Assembly (NCBI RefSeq): GCF_000775915.1
Contig: NZ_BBLT01000002.1
Location: 558,001 to 622,000, forward strand
Source: Sporocytophaga myxococcoides
GTDB taxonomy: Bacteria > Bacteroidota > Bacteroidia > Cytophagales > Cytophagaceae
DNA length: 64,000 nucleotides
Reading direction: 5' to 3'
Positions 9,007 through 16,509 of this stretch are shown here, in pieces. Below the pieces are notes generated by a model. That model saw only the letters and a list, made by a program, of their open reading frames with translations. It made no database searches and was not told the origin of the DNA. Made by a program: the position numbers and the translations under genes. Numbering within the stretch: the stretch's first letter is position 1; every line of letters begins with the position of its first letter.

Positions 9007-9378
9007 CTATTGCTCCCATTGACCAGATTCTTTTGCTATGTCAATCATCAGTTGTCCATATTGAGTCATCCTGCCTTCTTTAATCATTCTTTCTGCCCTT
9101 TCAATATTGGGTTTACTCCATTTGCTCCTTTTGGGATTGCGAGGTGTAAATGTGAGGTAATAACTTTCTTCATCTCTTTTTTTGGCCAGACTGTCGATCC
9201 AGCCAAAGCAAAGCGCTTCCTCTGTTGCTTCAATAATATTCACAGAAGGGAATTTGCTTTTTTTATGATAAAGAATAAGCCAGACAGATTTTTCTGTCTG
9301 ACTGTTCTGCTTTAGCCAGCTTCGCCAGTCCTCCCTTGTTTTAGCATAAATAGCAGGTTTTCCATCTTTAAATTCCAT
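9007..9378 (-). CDS. YdeI/OmpD-associated family protein, short form
   Basis: A 123-residue protein with the N-terminal YdeI-like pattern: FKDGKPAIYAKTREDWRSWL, EALCFGWIDSLAKKRDEESY and the FTPRNPKRSKWSKPNIERAE stretch. Characterised relatives are called bacteriocin-protection or OmpD-associated proteins, with unclear mechanism. Family members are usually about 190 residues and continue with a helical C-terminal part. Here the frame stops after GQWEQ and I see no continuation downstream, so this is a natural short form or a C-terminal truncation. It lies 3 bases after the VOC gene on the same strand, probably in one operon. Confidence 0.8.
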   Translation of the reverse strand: MEFKDGKPAIYAKTREDWRSWLKQNSQTEKSVWLILYHKKSKFPSVNIIEATEEALCFGWIDSLAKKRDEESYYLTFTPRNPKRSKWSKPNIERAERMIKEGRMTQYGQLMIDIAKESGQWEQ

Positions 9379-9381
9379 AGT

Positions 9382-9804
9382 CTATCTGTTTGTTTTTTCA
9401 AGGATCTCCAGATAATGTTTGTTAGTCATAATGCCAAGAATGTTTCCGAAGGGATCAGTAACAGAGGCTGTAACAAACCTTCCAGCACCCTGACTATGGT
9501 CAGTAATTGGTTGATAAAGGGTTGCTCCAAGGTTGATGAGCCTATCAAGGGTCTCCTGCAGATGATCAACATGCCAGTAGGCAATGGCTCCAGCTGGTTT
9601 TTCTGACGCTCCGGAAGGAGCATATTTACTGTCAATGATACCCAATTCGTGCTGATAGTCTCCGAGACGAAACTCTGCATATCCAGGAACATTGAAATAT
9701 GGTTCTACTCCTAAGAAAACGCTATACCATTTCTTTGCAGCTTCATGGTCTTCAGCGTAAAAGCTTATGGTTGCTAACCCTCTCAGTACATGTTTGTTTT
9801 TCAT
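9382..9804 (-). CDS. VOC family (glyoxalase/bleomycin resistance-like) protein
   Basis: This protein of about 140 residues has one vicinal-oxygen-chelate unit: LATISFYAEDHEAAKKWYS, AEFRLGDYQHELGIID, AYWHVDHLQETLDRLINLGA and VTDPFGNILGIM. Metal-ligand-type residues H and E are present. I place the start at the internal MKNKHVLRG. The 50 residues upstream in frame are unlike the family and are translated across a palindromic repeat (9910-9948), so they are unlikely to be expressed. It is probably co-transcribed with the YdeI-like gene that follows 3 bases later. The substrate is unknown. Confidence 0.82.
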   Translation of the reverse strand: MKNKHVLRGLATISFYAEDHEAAKKWYSVFLGVEPYFNVPGYAEFRLGDYQHELGIIDSKYAPSGASEKPAGAIAYWHVDHLQETLDRLINLGATLYQPITDHSQGAGRFVTASVTDPFGNILGIMTNKHYLEILEKTNR

Positions 9805-9909
9805 TTTATTCTTGATTTTAATTGATGATGAATCAAAATTAATGGTCAGGAGTGACAGCAGTATGTCAGTAGCTGGAAGTCTTTTTTTAAAAATACCGGA
9901 AGGAGGGGG

Positions 9910-9948
9910 GTAGAGAAACCATGTATGGCGTCTCAAATGTTCAATAAT
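9910..9948 (+). repeat. Dispersed palindromic repeat, copy 4 (decayed)
   Basis: The unit begins GTAGAGAAACCATG and continues ATGGCGTCTCAAATGTTCAAT. The right arm and the 3' tail match copy 1 at 363-399 closely, while the left arm has lost the ACGC core, so the hairpin is imperfect. This copy shows that the repeat unit extends to the ATGTTCAAT tail. Confidence 0.7.
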
Positions 9949-10004
9949 ATTCAAACATTTCGCATAGCAGTTATTAAATTATATCAATTTGTCCGTTTGT
10001 TCAT

Positions 10005-10112
10005 ATGAAGTTCTGGAATTCAATAGAAATTATTACAACAAGTTTCGTTCTCATTTTGTCAGGATTAATGATATTATTCTTGCAAAAGTATAGCTCCCTA
10101 GAGGTAAGATGA
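10005..10112 (+). CDS. Possible 35-residue single-pass membrane peptide
   Basis: This short frame starts at ATG and encodes a peptide beginning MKFWNSIEI, with a continuous hydrophobic stretch (about residues 9-28) followed by QKYSSLEVR, the layout of a small single-pass membrane protein. It lies alone on the plus strand in the 331-base gap between the minus-strand VOC and DUF1801 genes. I see no clear promoter or ribosome binding site and know no matching family. It may be a chance frame. Confidence 0.25.
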   Translation: MKFWNSIEIITTSFVLILSGLMILFLQKYSSLEVR

Positions 10113-10135
10113 AAAAGCAAGAATAAATTTTTACC

Positions 10136-10501
10136 TTAAATCTTTATTATCCCATCTCTATACAAATCCAGAGCTTGTTTCAGAATAAGATGAATCTTTT
10201 TTATAGGTAAATTTCTATTCGGATTAACTCTAAAGATCTTCATCCTTGCTCTGTTGCCCACTTCTAATTCTGGGAAATCAAGGTGTTTTCCTTCAACCAT
10301 CAGAATATAGGGTTCATTCGTTTTTTTATCTGTCCATAGATAACAGAATGCCTTTTTTTTATAGATGAAGCAAGGCATTCCATACTTTTGAGTTTCTGCA
10401 ACGTCTTTATCTTGTTCGAGGATAATACTTCTCAAAGCAAGCAAACAACTTTTATTAGGTTCTTCCTTGGTCAAATAGTAGTTGTCAATATCTCGTAGCA
10501 T
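10136..10501 (-). CDS. DUF1801 domain protein
   Basis: A 121-residue protein with the DUF1801 (YdhG-like) signature: ETQKYGMPCFIYKKKAFCYL, DKKTNEPYILMVEG and GNRARMKIFRVNPN. The fold is a small alpha/beta domain of unknown function, often found singly in accessory regions together with YCII, VOC and YdeI proteins, as here. The upstream TauE gene on the same strand ends in a strong terminator hairpin, so this gene is probably transcribed from its own promoter. Confidence 0.85.
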   Translation of the reverse strand: MLRDIDNYYLTKEEPNKSCLLALRSIILEQDKDVAETQKYGMPCFIYKKKAFCYLWTDKKTNEPYILMVEGKHLDFPELEVGNRARMKIFRVNPNRNLPIKKIHLILKQALDLYRDGIIKI

Positions 10502-10654
10502 GGAAAAAAAGGTTATTGGTAGTAGAGTTTAGCAGGCAAAATACATTGATATTAAAATCTGATTTTAATCTCTCTATCTGTTCCATCTTTTAGTTAAAAA
10601 TTTTAAAGATAAAGATAATCGTTCTTTAAATTGTCAGTAGTAATAGTTAAACAA

Positions 10655-10687
10655 AAAGAGTCTGCCTCAATATAAAGCAGACTCTTT
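10655..10687 (-). terminator. Rho-independent terminator of the TauE gene
   Basis: Perfect 11-bp arms AAAGAGTCTGC / GCAGACTCTTT around an 11-base loop. Read on the minus strand the stem is followed by a T-rich run, about 45 bases after the TauE/SafE stop codon. Confidence 0.85.
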
Positions 10688-10732
10688 CTGTTCTCCCCTT
10701 TTAAAAGACAAATAGAAGGAGATGAGTTTCTT

Positions 10733-11812
10733 TTAAAACAATCCCAGGATATTATCCCAAAGCTTTGCATAGTTAGTGTTGAAAAAAGTCCTTAAACTTA
10801 GCACTATAATTAACAAGGAAACTGTAATCATAATTGGCTTACGTTTAACTCTCGAAACTAAGAATGCTGCAAAAGGAGAAGCAATGATACCGCCTATTAC
10901 AAGTCCTATGATCGTTTGCCATCCTGATATTCCGGTAAAGATCAGGAATGTACCGGCACCAGCAAGAGCAATGAAGAATTCGGCAAGGTTTACAGATCCG
11001 ATTGTATAGTTTGCTGTTCTTCCTCTGCTTAAAAGAGTAGAAGTAACTATAGGACCCCAGCCACCGCCACCAACGGCATCCATAAATCCTCCGAATCCGG
11101 CAAGCCATCCAAGGTTTTTAGTTTTCTTTTTAACCTGGGTTTTACGGAATGCTTTTCTGAGTATAATAACTCCGAGTATTAAAAGATAAACAGAAATGAA
11201 TGGTTTTATAATATCGCCATTAATGATATCAGACAGGAGGTAAGCTCCCAGAATAGCTCCAAGCATTCCTGGTATCAGAAGGTATTTAAATAATTTTTTA
11301 TTGACGTTACCGAATTTAAGGTGCGAAATTCCTGAGGCTCCTGTTGTAAAAATTTCAGCAACATGTACACTTGCACTGGCTACTGAAGGAGGAACTCCTA
11401 AAGTTAAAAGAAATGAACTACAGGTTGCTCCATATGCCATACCTAATGCCCCGTCAACCATTTGAGCTGCTAAACCTACAAGTATGAAATCGATAAGATG
11501 TACGTTAAAGACGCTCTCTAGAAATAGTGCGATTGGTTGAACCAAATCCGGCTGAGAAGCTATAATGTTATAAGAAATCAGGAATGCTGCAACTACAAAT
11601 GCAATGGTACCACCAACAATCCAGCGCATTTTAGGACTCTTAGCATTAAATTCATTAATCTTGTCAATGAGCTGTTCGTTTACCTCAAGATTAGCTCCGG
11701 CATTCTCTAGCTGTTCTATTTCTGTTTCAATTTTATTCAGCTCTTGATCTTGTGCTTTCTCTTTATCAGTACCTTCCGCAGGTAAGAATGTCGAATTTGG
11801 CTCCATGGGCAT
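10733..11812 (-). CDS. TauE/SafE family sulfite/anion exporter
   Basis: A 359-residue inner-membrane protein. About 65 polar N-terminal residues (glutamate-rich, possible short coiled coil, IETEIEQLENAGANLEVNEQ) are followed by eight or so hydrophobic helices. The family signature GALGMAYGATCSSFLL, with the repeated half GGFMDAVGGGGWGP, marks the TauE/SafE (DUF81) fold of two inverted repeats. Members move sulfite, sulfoacetate or other small anions, and the substrate cannot be read here. A TATATTTG box on the minus strand (11874-11881) is a plausible -7 element, and a strong terminator follows the gene. Confidence 0.9.
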   Translation of the reverse strand: MPMEPNSTFLPAEGTDKEKAQDQELNKIETEIEQLENAGANLEVNEQLIDKINEFNAKSPKMRWIVGGTIAFVVAAFLISYNIIASQPDLVQPIALFLESVFNVHLIDFILVGLAAQMVDGALGMAYGATCSSFLLTLGVPPSVASASVHVAEIFTTGASGISHLKFGNVNKKLFKYLLIPGMLGAILGAYLLSDIINGDIIKPFISVYLLILGVIILRKAFRKTQVKKKTKNLGWLAGFGGFMDAVGGGGWGPIVTSTLLSRGRTANYTIGSVNLAEFFIALAGAGTFLIFTGISGWQTIIGLVIGGIIASPFAAFLVSRVKRKPIMITVSLLIIVLSLRTFFNTNYAKLWDNILGLF

Positions 11813-11873
11813 ATTGTTTTTGGGTGGTTCTTGTTTGTAATTCTGAAAATCCTATCGAGGTTGTTTCATCATA

Positions 11874-11881
11874 CAAATATA
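11874..11881 (-). promoter_or_regulatory. Probable -7 promoter element of the TauE gene
   Basis: The minus strand reads TATATTTG, matching the Bacteroidota TAnnTTTG element, about 60 bases before the start codon. No clear TTG is present at the expected -33 spacing, so confidence is moderate. Confidence 0.45.
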
Positions 11882-11916
11882 CAAAAGTTTTGATGCAATA
11901 CTCATACTCTATAGAA

Positions 11917-12136
11917 TTAATATAGAATTAAATTAAAAATGGAGCAATTTGTTTTCTTTTTTTCACAATATTCAAGACTAAACTCTTCTGGATTGCCTTT
12001 TAAAATGTTGAATGGTAGTGTTTTTGTTAAATTTCTATCTTCTAATATTTTAGTAGTTTTTATCAAAATTGGTTTGATGTTTAATCTTCTTGTTAGTGGA
12101 AAAAGATCCTCTTTTTTCCCAAGTGCCCCCTCTCAT
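11917..12136 (-). pseudogene. Possible frameshifted small gene
   Basis: A minus-strand frame of about 71 codons (11917-12132) encodes a plausible protein sequence (EDLFPLTRRLNIKPILIK, then a region ending CEKKKTNCSIFN) but has no ATG start; it opens just after a TGA. An ATG sits one base out of frame at 12134-12136, directly before a run of five G residues. Removing one G would join that ATG to the long frame (MRGALGKKEDLF). It may be a decayed gene, a sequencing error in the homopolymer, or chance. I do not recognise the product. Confidence 0.28.
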
Positions 12137-12201
12137 CCAAAAATTGTCTCTGAAAAGGCAGTCCAAATAGTCGTATATTTAAATGTCGAAATTTATATAT
12201 A

Positions 12202-13341
12202 ATGTCTTTCAACTCTCTCGGTTTGTCTCTGCCTTTGATAAAAGGCATTGAAAAACAGTATCAAACAGCTTACCCGATTCAGCAACAAGCTATCCCTGTA
12301 ATTCTCAGTGGAAAGGATGTTTTAGGAATAGCACAGACAGGCTCAGGCAAAACTGCAAGTTTTGTATTGCCGGTTTTAGACCTTTTACAAAATAAAATTC
12401 CTTCAAGAAACAGGTATGTTAAAGTCCTGGCACTGGTGCCAACGAGAGAACTCGCTGTGCAGGTCTCAGAAGTTTTTCAGCAATTCAGTTCAGGTCTTCC
12501 TGAGAAATTAAAGACCCTTGCTGTTTATGGCGGAGTCTCCATCAATCCTCAGATGATGGCTATGAGCGGAACGGATATTCTGGTTGCAACGCCTGGTCGT
12601 TTGCTTGAACTCATTGATAATAATGCAGTATTTCTATCAGATGTCAGAATATTGATTCTTGATGAGGCAGATAAAATGCTGAATCTGGGTTTTGAAGAAG
12701 AAATGAATAGAGTATTTAAACTTCTACCAAAGCAGCGCCAGACAATACTTTTCTCAGCAACCCTTGGAGAAGCTGTTAATTCTATCAAAGAAAATTTCCT
12801 TAAAGATCCTGTTACCATAGAGATTAAAAAAGATGAACAATCAGTTGAGCTGATAAAACAATTGGCCTACCACGTTCATCCGGACAAGAAAGGAGTGTTA
12901 TTAAGATATCTTATCAAAAGCCGTGATATGCAACAGGTATTGGTATTTGTTTCTTCCAAAAAGCGGGCTGATAATGTCGTCGTTAAGCTAAATAAAAATG
13001 GGATTGAGGCAGCAGCTATTCATGGAGATAAGAGCCAGGGAGCACGTATGGATGCATTGAAGAAGTTTAAGACAGGAAAACTAAGAGTGCTCGTAGCTAC
13101 AGATATTGCTGCCAGGGGTATTGATATTCAGTTTCTTCCTTTTGTTATCAATTATGAACTGCCGAGATCGCCGATAGACTATGTTCATAGAATAGGGAGG
13201 ACGGGAAGAGCAGAATCTCCGGGTGAAGCCATTACTTTATTATATGAAGAAGATCATCATCATTTTGGCATCATTCAAAAGAAGATGAAAAAGCAGGTTC
13301 CTATAATTGATACCAATGAACTGGACCTTAAAGGTTATTGA
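12202..13341 (+). CDS. DEAD-box ATP-dependent RNA helicase, RhlE-like
   Basis: This 379-residue helicase core unwinds short RNA duplexes using ATP. Motifs in order are the Q motif YPIQQQAIP, I AQTGSGKT (about 44-51), Ia PTRELAVQ, II DEAD in LILDEADKML, III SAT, IV VLVFVSSKKRA, V ATDIAARGID and VI HRIGRTGRA. The C-terminal basic tail of longer RhlE proteins is absent, so this is a minimal core. The CvfB-type RNA-binding protein gene follows 62 bases later on the same strand, suggesting linked roles in RNA metabolism, possibly in cold or growth adaptation. Confidence 0.93.
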   Translation: MSFNSLGLSLPLIKGIEKQYQTAYPIQQQAIPVILSGKDVLGIAQTGSGKTASFVLPVLDLLQNKIPSRNRYVKVLALVPTRELAVQVSEVFQQFSSGLPEKLKTLAVYGGVSINPQMMAMSGTDILVATPGRLLELIDNNAVFLSDVRILILDEADKMLNLGFEEEMNRVFKLLPKQRQTILFSATLGEAVNSIKENFLKDPVTIEIKKDEQSVELIKQLAYHVHPDKKGVLLRYLIKSRDMQQVLVFVSSKKRADNVVVKLNKNGIEAAAIHGDKSQGARMDALKKFKTGKLRVLVATDIAARGIDIQFLPFVINYELPRSPIDYVHRIGRTGRAESPGEAITLLYEEDHHHFGIIQKKMKKQVPIIDTNELDLKGY

Positions 13342-13403
13342 TATGATATTAAAGGCGTTAAGACATCATGAATTTATTGAGAAATTAGAAATACCTTTGC
13401 TGA

Positions 13404-14240
13404 ATGTTTGAGATAGGAAAATTTAACAAATTAAGAGCTTTAAGGCTGACACCTCCAGGAATGTTTTTGGGTAAAGACGGTGAAGAAGAGGTTGTATTAT
13501 TACCTCACAGGTACATTCCGTCTACCCTTGTTGTGGATGATGAAATAGAGGTATTTATATATCTGGATTCTGAAGACAGAGTTATTGCCACTACCCAGAT
13601 TCCTAAAGTGCAATTGAATCAGTTTGCATGCCTGGAGGTAAAAGATGTAAACAGCGTAGGTGCCTTTCTGGATTGGGGGCTGGAAAAAGATCTGATGGTT
13701 CCTTTCAGCGAACAGAAAAAGAATATGAAAAGAGGCGAAAGCTACCTTGTCTATTTATTTCTTGATAAAGAGAGTAACAGACTTGTCGCAACCAGTAAGA
13801 TTGAGCCTTTCCTTGAAAAAGAAATCATAGAGCTTAATGAAGAAGATGAAGTAGACCTGCTCATCGGGGAATCTTCTGAAGTTGGTGTAAATGTGATTAT
13901 TAACAATCGATATAAAGGATTGATATATCATAATGAAATATTTAAAAACATATACCCCGGAGATAAAACAAAAGGCTATATCAAAACAATCAGAGAAGAT
14001 AATAAAATTGATGTAAGCCTTCAGCAACAAGGAGTTAAGAATATAGATCCAACTGCTGAATTCATTCTGCAAAAACTTAAAGCCAATGATGGATATCTTG
14101 ACCTTAATGATGACAGTGATGCCGGTGAAATAATGGTCAGATTGCAGATGAGCAAGAAGTCTTTTAAAAAAGCTGTAGGACTTTTATATAAGAAAAGGCT
14201 TATTGTACTGGAACAAGATGGAATTAGACTGGCTAAATAA
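13404..14240 (+). CDS. S1-like RNA-binding protein, CvfB/YitL family
   Basis: A 278-residue protein with the CvfB layout. S1-like beta-barrel domains begin near residues 1-65 (LTPPGMFLGKDGEEEVVLLP) and 70-140 (VKDVNSVGAFLDWGLEKDLM), a third repeat spans about 150-215 (GVNVIINNRYKGLIYHNEIF), and a C-terminal winged helix covers about 220-278 (DAGEIMVRLQMSKKSFKKAV). CvfB binds RNA and affects virulence-factor expression in Staphylococcus; the role in Bacteroidota is unstudied as far as I know. It lies downstream of the DEAD-box helicase on the same strand. Confidence 0.88.
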   Translation: MFEIGKFNKLRALRLTPPGMFLGKDGEEEVVLLPHRYIPSTLVVDDEIEVFIYLDSEDRVIATTQIPKVQLNQFACLEVKDVNSVGAFLDWGLEKDLMVPFSEQKKNMKRGESYLVYLFLDKESNRLVATSKIEPFLEKEIIELNEEDEVDLLIGESSEVGVNVIINNRYKGLIYHNEIFKNIYPGDKTKGYIKTIREDNKIDVSLQQQGVKNIDPTAEFILQKLKANDGYLDLNDDSDAGEIMVRLQMSKKSFKKAVGLLYKKRLIVLEQDGIRLAK

Positions 14241-14277
14241 GTAGTAAAGTATAAGGTTTTCACTTACAATCAGATGC

Positions 14278-14308
14278 TTGTTTTCCCTTAGTGTTAATGT
14301 TATATTTG
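14278..14308 (+). promoter_or_regulatory. Bacteroidota-type promoter for the secreted protein gene at 14339
   Basis: TTG (14278-14280), 20 bases, then TATATTTG (14301-14308). This matches the TTG-N19..21-TAnnTTTG housekeeping promoter of Bacteroidota. The predicted transcript would start about 24 bases before the ATG at 14339. Confidence 0.75.
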
Positions 14309-14338
14309 TAGGGAAAAACCCTTAATTAACTTTACTAT

Positions 14339-14848
14339 ATGAAAAATCCGTTACTATTAATAGTTTCAATGTTAGTCATCTGTGTTGCACATGCACAGAC
14401 AAAGGACTATCTCCAAGGCCATGGAAAAGAAGTTCAGGCTGTTATAAAAAGTGAAAAAGGAGTCATAAGAGGATATGATTTTGGAGTTCCTGCTGAAACG
14501 GTGAAAAAAACAGAAGATGCTCAGTTCATTGCAGATGGTAAGAACTTTATGATCTTCAAGAAAGAAATAGATAAGAAAGAATATGCTGAAATCATTTATT
14601 ATCTTGATGATCAGCAAAAAGTAAATGGCTTTGGTATAGCATTCATCGAAAATATTAATCTATCATTTGAAGAGTCTCTTATCGATGATTTTCAAAAATA
14701 TTTTAATGAACGTTATGGTAAATTCATTACCAATGACAAAAACGATGAGGTATGGACTTCTAAAGAAGGCGGATATTACGTGGAAATGGGGGACTCTAGT
14801 GAAGGTGGTGATTTGATGGAGATTGAAATAGAAATTTATAAGAAATAA
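14339..14848 (+). CDS. Secreted protein of unknown function
   Basis: A 169-residue protein with a clear signal peptide (MKNPLLLIVSMLVICVAHA, cleavage before QTKD). The mature domain is an acidic alpha/beta protein; the segment IIYYLDDQQKVNGFGIAF and the acidic end suggest a small periplasmic fold. I do not recognise a family. It has its own well-formed promoter directly upstream and is convergent with the response regulator gene (10-base gap). Confidence 0.75.
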   Translation: MKNPLLLIVSMLVICVAHAQTKDYLQGHGKEVQAVIKSEKGVIRGYDFGVPAETVKKTEDAQFIADGKNFMIFKKEIDKKEYAEIIYYLDDQQKVNGFGIAFIENINLSFEESLIDDFQKYFNERYGKFITNDKNDEVWTSKEGGYYVEMGDSSEGGDLMEIEIEIYKK

Positions 14849-14858
14849 GTTATTTGTT

Positions 14859-15227
14859 TTAAAATGCAGTTGCTGGAAAAAGCATCTGCATTTTTTCAAG
14901 AGTTAAAGGTTTCTGAACTACTTTGAAATCACCTAGAAGACGCAGCTTTTCTTCTTCTCTGTTAAAATTAGTAAATACTAGAACCGGTATTTTTTTATCC
15001 AGTCCCGATTTTTTTAATTGATTTATAAATTCATATCCATCCATCACCGGCATATCAATATCAAGAAAAATTAGTGAAGGAAGCTTTTCTGATACAAGAA
15101 GATGTCTATATGCTTCAAGGCCATTGGTAAAGATTTTTACTTCTTTACAGAAATTTAATTTTACAAGCAGCTTCTCTACAAGAAAGTTACTTATGGAATC
15201 ATCATCAATTACAAATATCTGATCCAT
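14859..15227 (-). CDS. Single-domain response regulator (receiver only)
   Basis: A receiver domain of about 122 residues without an output domain: acidic pocket IDDDS, phosphoacceptor D56 in FLDIDMPVMDG, threonine in VFTNFN and lysine in VVQKPLTL. I start at MDQIFVIDDD because nine further upstream residues (MLQRYLYRI) are not typical. Stand-alone receivers relay phosphate in multistep phosphorelays or act by protein-protein contact. No kinase is adjacent; the orphan kinase at 6982 is a candidate partner by proximity only. Confidence 0.9.
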   Translation of the reverse strand: MDQIFVIDDDSISNFLVEKLLVKLNFCKEVKIFTNGLEAYRHLLVSEKLPSLIFLDIDMPVMDGYEFINQLKKSGLDKKIPVLVFTNFNREEEKLRLLGDFKVVQKPLTLEKMQMLFPATAF

Positions 15228-15524
15228 TATTCTATATAAATATCGTTGTAGCAAAATACAAAATTGTTTTGTTATAATAATGATTTAATCGTTAATAATA
15301 CTCGTTTAGTCCTATAGTTGTTAATGGTTGTAGAATCTTTCTACAGGTTTTTCAAATTTATTTTATGATACAAAAAAAGACAGTTTGATAGAATTGTTTC
15401 ATAATCAGGTTGAAATGCGTTGTATCATTAGATGTAGTATAAAATAAGACTGCATAGATTGAAACATGAATTTGATAATCAAATTTCTTAGTAAGATATT
15501 AGCTGAATAATAACAGCTCCCTTC

Positions 15525-16487
15525 ATGAAAACCCTGGAAAGCAGAATATCTCAGGAAAGAATTAATAAAGCATCAACAGTCATTGATCCGGTATTCCTGA
15601 ATTCTCCTCAATATTTGAGTGAATCATTATCTGAAGTTCTTGGAACTAATATTTATTTAAAAGTTGAAATTCAGAATCCTGTCGGTTCCTTCAAAGGAAG
15701 AGGTGCTGAATTACTGGTATCAAATCTGAAAGACGAGACTGAGCTAATTTGTGCAAGTGCCGGAAACTTTGGTCAGGCAATGGCTTATTCCTGTCAGAAG
15801 AAAGGCATAGATCTTACTGTATTCGCAAGTTTTAATGCCAATACCGTTAAAGTGAACCTTATGAGAAAGCTGGGAGCCAATGTGATTTTATTTGGTGATG
15901 ATTTTGAAGGAGCTAAGGAAGGTTCAAGATATTTTGCTAAAAGATCTGGTGTAAGAGTTGTTGAAGACAGCCTTGATATTGAGACTGTTGAAGGTGCAGG
16001 AACTATTGGTGTGGAGCTTGCTGCATTGCCGGAAAAATTAGATTACCTGTTAGTTGCATTGGGTAATGGAGGCTTATATAATGGAGTTGCCAGTGTTTTT
16101 AGAAAACTTAGCCCACAAACTAAGATGGTGGCCATTCAGGCTGAAGAAGCATCTGCAATGATTGACTCATGGAAAAAAGGGGAGGTAGTTGTTCACCATA
16201 GAAAATTAAATACCGTGGCTGATGCCATTGCTGTACGTGTACCAATTCCTCAGGCGCTTCAGGACATGAATGGATTAATTGATGAAGGCTTTTTAGTTAA
16301 GGAAAAGAGTATCATAGAAGCAGTTAAATTGATCTACAAACATACGGGCCTGAAAGTGGAGCCATCCTCTGCTGTAGGTATTGCTGCCGTGATGGAATAC
16401 AATAACAAATTTAAGAACAAGAATGTAGGCATAATCCTTTGCGGAGGCAATCTGACTGAAGAGCAGGAGAAGGAGTGGTTTGGGTAA
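15525..16487 (+). CDS. PLP-dependent threonine/serine dehydratase family enzyme
   Basis: A 320-residue fold-type II PLP enzyme. K57 in PVGSFKGRGAE is the Schiff-base lysine, ASAGNFGQAMAYS binds the substrate carboxylate, GNGGLYNG binds the PLP phosphate, and ILCGGNL lies near the end. The family includes catabolic threonine dehydratase, serine racemase and hydroxyaspartate dehydratase, which deaminate hydroxy-amino acids to keto acids; the exact substrate is not readable. It lacks the ACT regulatory domain of biosynthetic IlvA. A short palindrome, AATTTGAT-A-ATCAAATT (15469-15485), lies about 40 bases upstream and could be an operator. Confidence 0.87.
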   Translation: MKTLESRISQERINKASTVIDPVFLNSPQYLSESLSEVLGTNIYLKVEIQNPVGSFKGRGAELLVSNLKDETELICASAGNFGQAMAYSCQKKGIDLTVFASFNANTVKVNLMRKLGANVILFGDDFEGAKEGSRYFAKRSGVRVVEDSLDIETVEGAGTIGVELAALPEKLDYLLVALGNGGLYNGVASVFRKLSPQTKMVAIQAEEASAMIDSWKKGEVVVHHRKLNTVADAIAVRVPIPQALQDMNGLIDEGFLVKEKSIIEAVKLIYKHTGLKVEPSSAVGIAAVMEYNNKFKNKNVGIILCGGNLTEEQEKEWFG

Positions 16488-16509
16488 AGAACAATTCAAT
16501 TTTTCTTTG

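Noticed and set aside
9805-9954. Longer VOC protein starting at 9954
   Set aside because: The additional 50 residues are unlike the family and are translated over a palindromic repeat; the start at 9804 fits the domain.
11939-12202. Plus-strand frame of 87 codons upstream of the DEAD-box helicase
   Set aside because: Composition (F, S, V, L rich) is that of an antisense shadow, it overlaps the helicase start, and the opposite strand looks more protein-like.
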